Source: Podocnemis expansa
Lineage: Eukaryota > Chordata > Testudines > Podocnemididae
Assembly: GCA_007922195.1 (NCBI GenBank)
Contig: ML682090.1
Coordinates: 69,171-133,170, forward strand
Direction: 5' to 3'
DNA: 64,000 nt
The notes under the pieces were generated by a model. The model did no database searches and was not told the origin of the DNA. It saw nothing but the letters and a program-made list of their open reading frames with translations. Made by a program: the position numbers and the translations under genes. Shown piece after piece: positions 1-10,720 of this stretch (the first letter of the stretch is position 1; each line of letters begins with the position of its first letter).

Positions 1-174
1 TGGGAAAGATTTATTTTTTGCAACCTAAATGGTAACAATCTGCTAGAACTTGGCGCAAGTAAAAGGAAATGGAAATAAAATCCAGCACAAGTTTCCAAAC
101 ACCTGATATTCACCACTGAAAACGTATTGAAGAGGCTGTTTTCTCAGTTCCAAAATTTAATGAAGTCATTTTAC

Positions 175-211
175 CTAAGGAAGACAAAGCCAGATACTTG
201 ACAAAGATCAT
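175..211 (-). CDS. Leader (signal-peptide) exon of a minus-strand VJ-C1 receptor gene; rest of gene off the left edge
   Basis: Read on the minus strand from the ATG at 211, the exon encodes MIFVKYLALSSL plus one base and ends at a GT donor (gtaaaa). It aligns with the leader exon of the complete minus gene (39607-39568, MILLTKYLLLSFL) and with the orphan leader at 29715-29679 (MMLLEYLLLSFI). All three have phase-1 ends, and flanking sequence (about 100-260) is also similar. The hydrophobic peptide would target the protein to the ER. In the complete gene the V exon starts about 235 bp downstream of the leader, so the partner V exon here would lie at or beyond the left boundary. Whether the gene is intact cannot be judged from this window. 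Confidence 0.6.
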
Positions 212-1450
212 CTTTGTACGAGGAAGAAAAGAAAATCCTGACATACTAGTTCAAAGGCTGAAGCCTACTGCACTGCTATTGTGACTGCATACACAGTGTC
301 TTGGTCATTTCCAGTAAGGAACGCCTCCAAGGAGGACGTTCTGTGATGACAGATGCTAGATGGGTGGGTTAAAAACTCTGCAGAGTGTGCAGACTTCTTT
401 GTAGAAATTCTCTGCACTGCAGTAGCACAGAGATGTGTTAGAACGACCCAGAATAACCTTAAACATCCAGAACATGACTCAGTATCTCCTATGGATACGC
501 TGTATAAACAAACCACATGATGGCCAAAGGAAAATGCCCCTAAACTGTTTAGGTCTCTTCCGTGCTTTCCATGTTTTGTCCATTACTGAACCATACATTT
601 GGATAGCACAAGGCTGACCTGTAACAATCATTTGGAGCTTTGGCTTTGGACTTTGATAACACTTTAAATGATCAAACTGACACTGCAGTATGTTTGAGAC
701 ACAAGACAATGAAGAATATGATTTTTCCAAAGCAACTTGGGGCCAGATTTTCCTAGGTATTTAGATGCCTACAGATGCAGAGAAATGCCCAGATGGATGC
801 TCAAACAGGGCTCAGCTGATCAAGTAACTCACTTCTGCTGATGTCAATGGAAGTTAAGTGGCTCCTCTTGAATCTAGCCATAAACTGGCTAAAAATGAAC
901 TGAACAGGGCTTGTTAGAGTCCTGTATCTGGCTGCACAAAATACAGAGAAAGAGGTAGAGTGCACCTGTCAATGTTTGTTCTGAAACAACTGACAATAGA
1001 GGGCAACATGGGCCAATGAACAAAGCAATTGGCTCAGAAAAGAACAAATTCTCTGGGCCCTTGGGCCACAACTTCTCAGATAGAGCCCAGTTTTTGAAGC
1101 TGCATTGACTGTGGCTACAGTTGCCCAGGAAAAGTGGGGATCAATCTGTCACAAACCTTGCTATGTTGCTCTCTAATGCAGAGGACCATTTCCTTCCTTC
1201 CTTTTCTTCCGAACATTGTTTCGGAGTTATGTGGATTAACTTCAGCAACCCCAGACTGAAGCAATGTTAAACAGAAATAGGAGTTTGGCTTTAGGGAGGA
1301 TGACTGTACTGGTCAGGATTCTGCAGGATTTCTAGCCAAAGCATTACTTCTAATTACACAACTTTTCCTTTGCACCAGTGTAAAGAGGCATTTAGGGGAG
1401 TGTAAGTTACAGTCACAGCTGCTTGTGGGCCTCAGAACATTACCATGGTG
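212..1450. other. Intergenic, no gene seen
   Basis: No supported gene or recognised repeat. The short ORFs on both strands have no recognisable domain. This is presumably the 5' flank of the minus gene whose leader is at 175-211. Confidence 0.5.
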
Positions 1451-1960
1451 GAAAGTGGTTTAGTGCAAATGAGAAGCAGGTTCCTGTACTCGCTGTTAAG
1501 AGGCTGTATATTGTTAGCAGTGGTACAGATAAGCCCATAGAAATCAGCGTGTGATTCATGCACGTCTCCTCAGCTCAGTCCTGCAGGAGGCTGTGTTATA
1601 ACCCTCCCATTAACAGTGGCTCAGAACACACTGCCGAATTTACAGCTGTAAGGATCCTGGTGACTATGGTTTACACAGTACAGGGCTGACGGTGCTGGTC
1701 TGGACTAATGGTGCATCTGAGCTGTATGTGCACACGCCACTACCAAACATGGTATATGGAAAGAGGCTCATCAGAATTGCTGCTGCTTTTTGGGAGCAAC
1801 AGATAAAGTGACTGGCCCATGGGCAGTAGAAGCCTTTCTATGTTGCTCCCTTTGTCACTGAGAACAAAAGCGTTCTCCCGACACAGGAAATTCAAGATTC
1901 AGGAAACAAACATTCTGAGATCAGTCCTGGCATTTGTGATCTTGGCAGCACGTTCATGTT
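1450..1960. repeat. Segmental-duplication block shared with 18.5-18.8 kb and 22.1-22.3 kb
   Basis: The stretch around 'agtggtacagataagccc' and the following 250 bp matches 18511-18720. The stretch around 'catgggcagtagaagcct' (1815 on) matches 22240-22320. At the second locus the two halves are separated by about 3.4 kb. No coding potential was recognised, so this is treated as duplicated noncoding sequence of the receptor cluster. Confidence 0.55.
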
Positions 1961-2770
1961 TGGGGTGGGACAATTGCAGTCCACTAGCAAGCTGGAGAGC
2001 AGGATTTCTCCCTGTGACGGATTGTCCAGGGTGGGCTGTGTTTATTACCTAGAGTGAAAGGGCAGAAGGCCCAGAGGAGACTCAGAGAGACATCAACAGC
2101 AGCAGCAGACCAACACCAGCCACAAAGGCCACAGAGGAAGCTAGAAAAGTGACAGAAGTGGTTGACTTTAGCCAAGAGGATCATGATACCATCACTTCCA
2201 GCTCTTCTCTCCTCAATCCCATTTAACCCCCAAGAAGTGAGGTTAGAGGAGCCTTTCACACCTTTCAATCTCTCTGCTGTGTCCTTTCCATTAGGCTAAT
2301 TATTTGCCCTGAGAATGAGAATCTCCTCTGCACCATATACAAAGATCTCCCTATAGGTCTCTCCACACCTCATCTCCTCTTCACATCTCACCTAGAAAAT
2401 GGGTCTCTTCTGCCTCTGGTGCTCATTTGTTGCCTTTTCTCTCTGATACTAGTCTATACTTAACTCTGTAGGGGCCATCACATATTTGGTTGGCGTAAAA
2501 GTTTCCACAGGAAATTACTCTCTTGTGAGCACTGCAATTCCTCATTAGCAGGCTGCTCCTAAATATTACCCAGCGTTTCAAACTTCCTCCACCTTTCTCT
2601 AATTACAATTTACATTACTGTAGCTCTCACCATGGGCACTTTGCATTCTATTTTATTATTAATCTTAATCGTCACAGCACTTACAAGTCCCAGGGACTGA
2701 TTCCTAGGCTCTCATTGTGCTATGGATCTTAGTCTCCTCTACTCTCAGAAACAAATACAAAATCACTCAC

Positions 2771-3082
2771 CTTCAATGTATGTGGCCAGTTCCTTGTCAC
2801 TCTTGCCAAACGAGTTGAATTGAACTTCACGAGTGAAATTCTTCCCACTGGTCCAGGTCTCTCTGGGGATTGTAATGTAATTTATGAATATAGAAGAGCC
2901 ATCTCTGACTTTTAGTGAATGCATCAGCTCCTCTTCCAACAGATCTCCAGAAACACTCCAGGAAATTTGGACTGGGTTGGAAACTCCATGGACCAGACAA
3001 GCCAGATCAGCTATCATGGAGAAGAGGAGGCTCCAGGGAGACAGAGTCAGGGGCAGCGCCCAACTGCTGGTGGTGTAACTGT
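2771..3082 (-). pseudogene. Orphan C1-set Ig exon of a minus-strand receptor, conserved Cys lost
   Basis: A 312-nt open exon bounded by an acceptor (ctgatcag before 3082) and a gtgagt donor after 2771, both phase 1. It is the same length as, and closely similar to, the C1 exon of the complete gene (37442-37131). It keeps the first Cys (LACLVHG) and the Trp (QISWSVSGD). The second domain cysteine, in FTCEV of the intact copy, reads FTREV (TGT to CGT), so the core disulfide cannot form. No V exon is recognisable upstream, where a repeat starts at about 3340 and CR1s follow, and no TM exon downstream. The match to the intact locus covers about 2580-3335, including part of both introns. Most likely a dead fragment. 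Confidence 0.75.
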
Positions 3083-3339
3083 CTGATCAGAACAAAGTGG
3101 AGAGTGCAGCGTGATGCTCAGCTGAGCTGTGGTTTGATTCAGATAAAAGAAGCTCAAAGAAAGAAAGGTCCACATAATGTGAAAATATGAAGAATCTGAA
3201 AAATCAAAGGCCATCCAGCCACACTAAACAGCTGTTGGCACTTATCAGAAAGGAAATTGCGGGAAATTATACAATCTGATGCAGTCCTAAGAACATTTCC
3301 TAACTTATCATTTCAGCAAAATTTCGCTCTGTAGGGAGG

Positions 3340-3720
3340 CAGCGGAAGATACTGTGATGGAGAGAACCTAGTGGTGCTGATACCCTCCCACTGCCATTCA
3401 ATGAGCGATTTGACCAAGAATTGTTCCTGGGCTCTGTGCCCAGAAGACCAGCTGCCAGTGTTTGTTTCTATATGCTGCTGTTTTTGCTCTGCCTGGATGT
3501 TTTGTTATGCTATGTGTGCCAATGGAGTTCACTTGGTAATAAGCCCGAGTACGTAAGGAGTTGCTTACTCCCATGTCTTGATAGCAGGCATGTAGACCTG
3601 GGGGGGCCTGGTTGAGCTGGAGTCTACCCACATAGAGATGAGGCCTGCCACCTGCCCACCACAGTGCCTGCTAGTGGCACAAACTTCACCGCCCTGGAAA
3701 CAAGGCCAGCCAGCAGCAGG
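3340..3720. repeat. Unclassified interspersed repeat, also at 57.0-57.3 kb
   Basis: Sequence around 'ttcctgggctctgtgcccag' (about 3420-3500) recurs at about 57070-57140 ('ttcctgggctctctgcccag') with similar flanks. It begins just where similarity to the V-C1 intron of the complete minus gene stops, so it may mark an insertion or a breakpoint. Family not identified. Confidence 0.45.
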
Positions 3721-4508
3721 CAACCACAAGCCTTTTTGATGGTTCAGACAATTGCATGCAATAGTGGTTAATGAGGTGATTAGATAGACAGCTTTGTACC
3801 TGTTGCCTAGTGCAAGAGATTTTCCCCAGGGCTCAGCACAGAACTAGAACTAGATTTTTCAAGAGCCCAGCTCTCATTAACTACCAACATGATTTTCTAG
3901 AGGGCTCAGCAAACCTCTCTGGCCTGCTTATAATTGGATGATCAAGGATTGGCATTCAATGGGCATTCAATGTGCTAAGCACATGTGAAATTCTGACCCT
4001 TATTTGCGTTCCTGAGGGTTTGCCTACATTGAGACTCTCTGCAACAGGCATTTTGGGCAAAGTTCCAATAAACTGAAGTGGGCTTGTGCTACGGGGTGAA
4101 AAATTTTAGCAGTGTAGATATTCCCATTTGGGCTGGAGCCCCACCCAAGGCATGAGCTCACACTGATTTGCCCTAACTGAAGACTTGGTCCTTAAAGGTC
4201 TTTGACTGAATTGGGAATTCTTAATTTCTGACAATGTGGCTTGGTTGAGAAATAAGACAAAGCAACTCACGCTTGTTTACCTACCTCCAAACCGTGCCAC
4301 CAGACTCCTTGTTTGTTTTTCCTCCAAACCGTTCAGTTTCTGGTCACATATTTTTGTACACCCCAACTTTCCACTGATCCGAGTGGAATAGTGCTGGACA
4401 CACAAGGAATGCAGGGTCTGCTCTTGTTAGCCCAGAGTTTGTGGGGCTTCAAGGGGATCCCGAGTTTACTGAAAACTTCATGCAGCACAATACACTATGA
4501 TTAATCCC
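3721..4508. other. Duplicated upstream flank of minus receptor gene, noncoding
   Basis: About 4170-4500 aligns with 30.78-31.12 kb, 40.6-40.93 kb and 54.6-54.9 kb, a block that lies upstream of the minus receptor gene in the complete unit. This supports the minus C1 fragment at 2.8-3.1 kb and the plus pseudogene at 10.7 kb being the two arms of one old head-to-head unit. Confidence 0.5.
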
Positions 4509-6247
4509 CTGATCATAGATTCATAGAATCATAGAAACTGGCAGTGAGCATTACAGGTCATCAAGTCCAGTTCCCTGCACTCATGGCAGGACCAAGTACC
4601 CTCATTAAACTATCCCTGATCGGGGTTTGTCTAACCTGCTTTCAAAAATCTCCAATGTAGGAGATTCCACAACCTGCTCAGGCAACTTATTCCAGCGTTT
4701 AATCACTCTGACGGGAATATTTTCCTAATGCCTCGGCTGAACTTCCCTTGCTGTAATTTAAGCCCGTTGCGTCCCATCCAATCATTTGTGATTAAGGAGA
4801 AGAATTTTTCTCCTTCCTCCTCGTAACAACCTTTTAGGTATTTGAAAACTGTCATCATATCCCCTCTTAAGTCTCCTTTTTTTCTAGACTAAACAAACCC
4901 ACCTTTTTAAATTTTCCCTCATAGGTCAAATCTTCCAGACCTCTAATAATTTTTGTTGCCCTTCTCTGGACTTTCTCCAGTTTCTCCACATCCTTTTTGA
5001 AATGAGGTGCCCAAAACTGGACACAGTACTCAAGTTGAGGACTAATCAGTGCACAGTAAAGTGGAAGAATCACTTCTTTTGTCTTATTGACAGTACTCCT
5101 ATTAATACACCCCAGAATGGTGTTTGCTTTCTTTGAAACAGTATTACACTGCTGACTCATATTTAGCTTGGGATCTACTATTACACCCAGATCCCTTTTT
5201 GCAGTACTTCTTCCTAGGCAGTCATTGCCCATTTTGTATGTGTGCAATGGATTGTTCATCCCTAAGTGGAGTACTTGGCACTTATCTTTATTGAATTTCA
5301 TTCTATTTATCTCAAACCATTTCACCAGTTTGTCCAAACCATTTTGAATTGTGATCCTGTTCTTCAAAGCACTCACAACCCCTCCCAGATTTGTATCCTC
5401 TGTAAACTTTATAAGCTTAATTTCTATGCTATCATATACGTCATTGATAAAAATGTTGAACAGAACCGGACCCAGGACAAATCCCTCCGGCACTCTGCTC
5501 GTTATGTCCTTCCAGCCTGAATGTGAACTACTGATAATCACCTGCTGGGAGCGGTTATCCAACCAGTTTCTCACCCATCTTGTAGTAGTTCCATCTAGTT
5601 TGTGCCTCCACAGTTTATTAATAAGAATGTGATGTGAGACGGTACCAAATGCCTTACTAAAGTTTAGATATACCATATCTACCACTTCCCCTCTATCCAC
5701 CAGGCTCATTACCACATCATAGAAAGCCATCAAGTTGGTTTGACACGATTTGTTTTTGACAAATCCATGCTGATTAGCTCTAAGTGCCTTAGTTTCTTCT
5801 AGATGTTTGCAAATCAACTCCTTAATTATCTGTTCCCCTATTTTTCCCAGTACAGAGGTTAAACTGACTGGTCTATAATTGCCTGGATTGCTCTTATTTC
5901 CTTTTTTGTAGATGGGCACTATATTTGCCCTTTTCCAGTCGTCCGGGGCCTCATCCGTCTTCCACGATTTTTCAAAGATAATAGCTAAGGGGTCAGATAT
6001 CTCCTGAGTCAGCTCCTTGAATGCTCCAGGCTGTATATCATCATGCTCCGGTGAGTTGAAGACATCCAACTTGTTCAAGTAATTTTTAACTTGCTCTTTC
6101 CCTATTTTTGCTTCTGACCCTATCTAACTCTATATCAGACATCCAGTCTCCACCAGCCTTCTCAGGAAAGATCAAAACAAAGAAATTATTTAGTTTTTGT
6201 GCCATTTCCACATTTTTATTTATTGCTTTATCCTCTTTGTTGAGTAA
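4509..6247 (-). mobile_element. Older CR1 LINE, 3' part (reverse transcriptase), interrupted copy
   Basis: The minus-strand reading frame 6078-4867 (403 codons) is a CR1/Jockey-type reverse transcriptase. It has the fingers region (NIVPIYKKGN, NYRPVSLTSV), the QHGF motif, LNFSKAFGTVSHHIL (normal form DFSKAFD), the [17 protein letters not shown] region, and the C-terminal [20 protein letters not shown] block. The 3' end is the CR1 repeat 'attcatagaatcatag' at about 4517. Its 5' end at about 6247 continues, in sense, the peptide that breaks off at 8549. The element is therefore one CR1 split by the younger CR1 at 6248-8548. It carries substitutions in catalytic positions and is dead. Confidence 0.9.
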
Positions 6248-8548
6248 GGGTCATAGAATCATAGGATTGGAAGGGACCTCATAGGTCATCTTGTCCAACC
6301 CCCTGCCAGAGGCAGGACCACTCCCACTAAACCATCCCAATCATTGTTTTGTCCAGCTGGGCCTTAAACACCTCCAAAGATGGAGACTCCACCACCTCCC
6401 TCGGCAGCTCATTCCAATGCCTCACCACTCGCCTAGTAAAAAAGTTTTTTCTAATATCCAGCCCTGATCTCCCTAACTGTAACTTGGGACCATTGCTCCT
6501 CGTTCTGTCCTCCGTTACTACCGAGAACAGTCAAGCTCCATCTTCCTTGGAGCATCCCTTCAAGTAGTTGAAGGTTGCTATCAAATCCCCCCTCAATCTT
6601 CTCTTCTGCAGACTAAATAAGTCTAATGCTTTCAGTCTTTCCTCATAGGGCTTGTGCTCCAGCCCTTTAATCATTTTGGTTGCCCTCCTCTGAACTCTCT
6701 CTAGCATGTCCCTGTCCTTTTTGTAGTGGGGAGCCCAAAACTGAACACAGTATTCCAGATGTGGCCTTACCAGTGCAGAATAGAGGGGAATGATCACATC
6801 CCTTGATCTGCTGGTAATACTTCTTCTGATGCAGCCCAGTATGCTATTGGCCTTTTTGGCAGCAAGAGCACACTGCTGACTCATATCCAGCTTCCCATCC
6901 ACCATGACCCCCAGGTCCTTTTCTACACTGCTGCTACTTAACTGAATGTTCCCCAGCCTGTAGCAGTGCATGGGGTTTTTCCGTCCCACATGCAGGATTT
7001 TACACTCGTCCTTATTGAACCTCACAAGATTTCTATTGGCCCACTGTTCCAATTTAGCTAGGTCTCCCTGAATCCTGTCTTTGCGCTCCAACGTGTCTAC
7101 TGGTCCCCCCAGCTTGGTGTCATCCATGAACTTACCTATAGTGCAGTCTATTCCATCATCCAGATCATTGATGAAAATGTTGAACAGAACCGGCCCGAGG
7201 ACTGACCCCTGGGGCACACCACTCGTTACTGGTTGCCAGCTGGACATGGATCCATTGATTCCTACACACTGAAACCATTGATCTAGCCAGTTTTCTATCC
7301 ACCCTATAGTCCACCTATCCGACCCATTCTTCCTTAATTTGCCAATGAGAATGCTGTGGGGAACTGTATCAAAAGCCTTGCTAAAATCAAGGTATATCAC
7401 ATCAACGGTTCTTCCTGCATCCAGAAAAACCAGTCATCTGATCATAGAAGGAAATGAGATTGGTCAGGCATGATTTACCCTTGGTAAATCCATGCTGACT
7501 GCTCCTGATCACTTTATTTTCCTCTAAGTGTTTGAGAATGGATTCTTTGAGAACCTGCTCCATAATTTTTCCAGGGATTGAGGTGAGGCTGACTGGTCTG
7601 TAATTCCTCAGATCCTCCTTTTTCCCTTTCTTGAAAATAGGCACTACATTTGCTTTTTTCCAATCCTCTGGCACCTCCCCCGTTCTCCATGAGTTTTGAA
7701 AGATAACGGCCAGCGGTGCTGCTATCTCATTGGCCAATTTCCTTAGCACTCTTGGATGCAGTTCGTCTGGACCCATGGACTTGTGCACATCCAGCTTCTT
7801 TATGCAGTCCCTAACCTGACCTTCCATCACCAAGGGCCTGTCTTCTCTCCCATCTGCCACACCTATGGTGGTGGGCTGGGAGCTGACCCTGCCTGTGAAA
7901 ACTGAAGAAAAAAATGCATTGAGCACTTTAGCTTTTCCCTCATCCTCTGTCATGAGGATGCCTGCCCCATTCAGCAAGGGACCTACACCATCCCTGATCC
8001 TCTTCTTGTTATTAACATACTTGTAGAACCCCTTCTTGTTATCCTTTACATCCCTCGCTAGCCGCAGCTCCATTTGTCCTTTGGCCTTTCTGATTTTATC
8101 CCTGCAGTCCCTAGCAATATCTTTATATGCCTCCTTGGACATCTGACCAAGCTTCCACTTCCTGTAAGCTTCCTTTTTATGTTTAAGCTCAGAGCAGAGT
8201 TCCCTGCTAAGCCATTCTGGCTGCCTCACATGTTTGTTCTTTCTCCTAACTGGAATGGCAACTTCCTGTGCCCTTAGCAGGGTTTCTTTAAAATATAACC
8301 AACTCTCTTGGACTCCTTTCCCCTTCAGATTAGCTTCCCAAGGGATCCTGCCCATCAGTTCCCTGAGGGAGCCAAGATCTGCTTTTTTGAAGTCCGGGGT
8401 TTGTGTTTTGCTTCTTTCCTTCCTTCCTTTAATCAGCATCCTGAACTCAGCCATGTCATGGTCACTACTGCCTAGCTTGCCATTTACCTCTACCTCCCTG
8501 ATCAACTCTTCCCTGTTTGTGAGCAGCAGGTCAAGAGGTGCAAGGCCC
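6248..8548 (-). mobile_element. Younger CR1 LINE, 5'-truncated, inserted into the older CR1
   Basis: The 3' end is 'tcatagaatcataggattgg' at about 6250. Minus-strand frames cover the end of the endonuclease domain (LDLLLTNREEL, GSSDHDMAEFRML, about 8548-8430), the linker, and a full reverse transcriptase with [16 protein letters not shown] and [21 protein letters not shown]. The reverse-transcriptase frame is broken near 7400, where the upstream frame ends in a stop and the downstream frame picks up in another phase. Better conserved than its host CR1, hence younger, but not autonomous. Confidence 0.9.
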
Positions 8549-9040
8549 CTAGTTGGTCCTACACTGTCCTTGGTTTTCCTCTTGTTTCTGATGTATTTGA
8601 AGAATGTCTTTTTATTACCCTTTATGCTTTCAGCTAGTTTGATCTCTGTTTGTGCCTTGGCTTTTCGGACTTCTCCTCTACATAATTGTGTTATTTGTTT
8701 ACAGTCCTCCTTTGTAATTTGAACTAGTTTCCATTCTTTGTAGGAATCTCTCTTTATTTTTAAATTATTGAAGGTGTCATGGTCAAGCCAAGGTGGTCTC
8801 TTGCCATATTTCTTGTCCTTTCTATGCAGTGGAATGGTTAGCTCTTGTGCTCTTAATAACGTTTCTTTGAAAAACTGCCAACTGTCTTTAGTTGTTTTTC
8901 TTCTTAGACATTCTTCCCATGGTATCCTTCTCATCAACTCCCTAAGCATGCTAAAGTCTGCCTTCCTAAAATCCCTAATTTTTGTTTCGGTATTCTCTCT
9001 CCGAAGATTTCTAAGAATCATGACTGGAGGCAACAGCATT
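8549..9040 (-). mobile_element. Older CR1 LINE, 5' fragment (endonuclease-RT linker)
   Basis: The minus-strand peptide starting FRKADFSMLRELMRRIPWEE repeats, with differences, the linker peptide of the younger element (FKKADLGSLRELMGRIPWEA). It ends at KRKTKDSVGP, exactly where the younger CR1 begins. The missing continuation (LLNKEDKAINKN...) is found at the right edge of the 4509-6247 copy, which shows the nesting. Confidence 0.85.
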
Positions 9041-9049
9041 TAGGGTGAG

Positions 9050-9920
9050 ACTTTCAAATGTGCTCAAGATTCTGCATTGCACATGAAACAGGAGTTTGCC
9101 CCAAGGTGGCTACCATTCTGTTATAATTATCAGAAGAGCACAATGGTACCAGGGAAATGATAAAAAATGTTCATGGCAGAAGTGCAAGAAAGCTACTATC
9201 TGTCAAGGAAAGGTGGGTATCAGGAAGCTGTACGTCAGGTTGGAAAGCAGCTCATCCTGCACTCTGCATGTAATGGGGAGTCATGGTTGGGTGGCTGGGC
9301 CCAGGTTCCAGTTCCAAGTGTTATGACCTGGCCCACATGTCTGTTGTACAACTCAAGTCTGTAAAGTTTTTCCCTCTGTAAAAGACACAAAGGTGCCAAA
9401 GGCCAAATTTGATTGACCCTGAAAGAAATTGGTCATGCCGTGACTCAGGATCTGGAGCCTGAGTAGTGTCACCACTGTGACCCATGGGCCAAAATTGTAG
9501 CACCATTGATTCTGGCTGAACTGATTTGCCTGGTCCATAGGAACTTTGTACCATCCACGTCTCTGGCACTAGGCCCCCAGTTCAGCACAGATGTTTTTAC
9601 CCAAGTATGCACTTATTTCTCCTGAGTACGCCTTTGAGCTATGAAGTATTATCTCCATATTACAGCTGAAAAACTATGAGGCCCAGCAAGACTTGGGGTA
9701 ACATGTTCAAAAGTGACCTAGGAGCCAAAGTCCCACTTCAAGGTGGGATGAAGGCACTTAAATCCCTGGAGACTTATTGGGATATAGGCAGCTGGTCTAG
9801 GACACACATGGAGACTGCAGGAGAGCAGGGACTGAATGGAAGACTTGAGTGTCTAGCTGGCACCATGACAACCACACCATCTGTAGAGTATTTCTTGCTT
9901 GTTTCTAACTTATTTAAAAC
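9050..9920 (+). other. Duplicated 5' flank of plus receptor gene, noncoding
   Basis: Aligns with 43.2-43.95 kb and in part with 55.75-56.8 kb (for example 'gatttgcctggtc' and the MIR-like 'ttacagctgaaaaactatgagg' at about 9660). In those units this block lies upstream of the plus receptor gene. No coding sequence recognised. Confidence 0.5.
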
Positions 9921-10047
9921 ATGATGCATCTGATGAAGTGGGTTGGAGCCCACGAAAGCTTATGCCTGAAGAAATTTGTTAGTCTTTAAGGTGCCACAGG
10001 ACTCATTCTTTTTGCTGTACACAGACTAACATGGCTACCCCTCTGGA
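9921..10047 (+). repeat. Turtle-type SINE 3' tail replacing the leader region of the plus pseudogene
   Basis: Contains 'gatgaagtgggttggagccc', 'tttgttagtctttaaggtgc' and 'tacacagactaacatggcta', the same element as at 34.75, 45.23, 49.81, 50.15, 55.88 and 56.35 kb. Similarity to the intact plus locus stops at about 43.95 kb before the SINE and resumes at about 45.87 kb after it. A segment of about 1.9 kb that includes promoter and leader exon is thus missing here. Confidence 0.7.
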
Positions 10048-10720
10048 AATCTGCACTAAAAACAACTCACTTTCTGCTAAAAAGACCTTCTGCAATGCCA
10101 AGAGGTGCTAACACAGACTTCAGAGAGAGATATAATTCTTTTCTTCCAGTTCAACAACTGAAACTTGGAGAGGGGATCAAATAGCCTGTTTCAAAAAAAT
10201 CTTGAATGCTAGAACAAATCCCTTGAAAACAGGTTTTGATTTTGGATAATATTATGAATTGGGTGCAAAATCTACTTTTTTTAAATGCCTCTGTAGTACA
10301 TACAGGCTGATGTACTCTTCTGCAGAATGATTAAAATAGAATTTGAAACACAAATGGCTAACTTAATAAATGACTCTTCTATGTACCATTTAGTAAAATA
10401 CTAGGGGTTTTTACCACAGATTTGGGCAAGTTTCAGAATACATTTGTAATCTGGTGATTAGGAAACACAACCGGAAATCTGTGCTGCTGACTTCTGAACT
10501 TGGAAGCTGTATTTTTGTTGATACATTACTAATTCCCACACAGGCTATATGAACCCTAACAAAATAAATGGCTAGAAAGCAGGGAAATGTTAAAATGAAT
10601 TTTAACAAAGAGGTGCATATTGTGTACTCTTGGATCATCTACGCTTTATAGTGTATTTCAAAAGCTCAATGTTTTTCCAGGGATCACTGTATTAACACAT
10701 TCATTTCTTCCCCTGCACAC

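Noticed and set aside
1550..1700. Possible D or J segments in the block shared with 18.6 kb
   Set aside because: CACAGT-like strings occur but no nonamer at 12 or 23 bp and no FGxG frame.
4867..9039. Large minus-strand ORFs as host genes
   Set aside because: They are CR1 reverse transcriptase and linker sequences with the CR1 3' end present.
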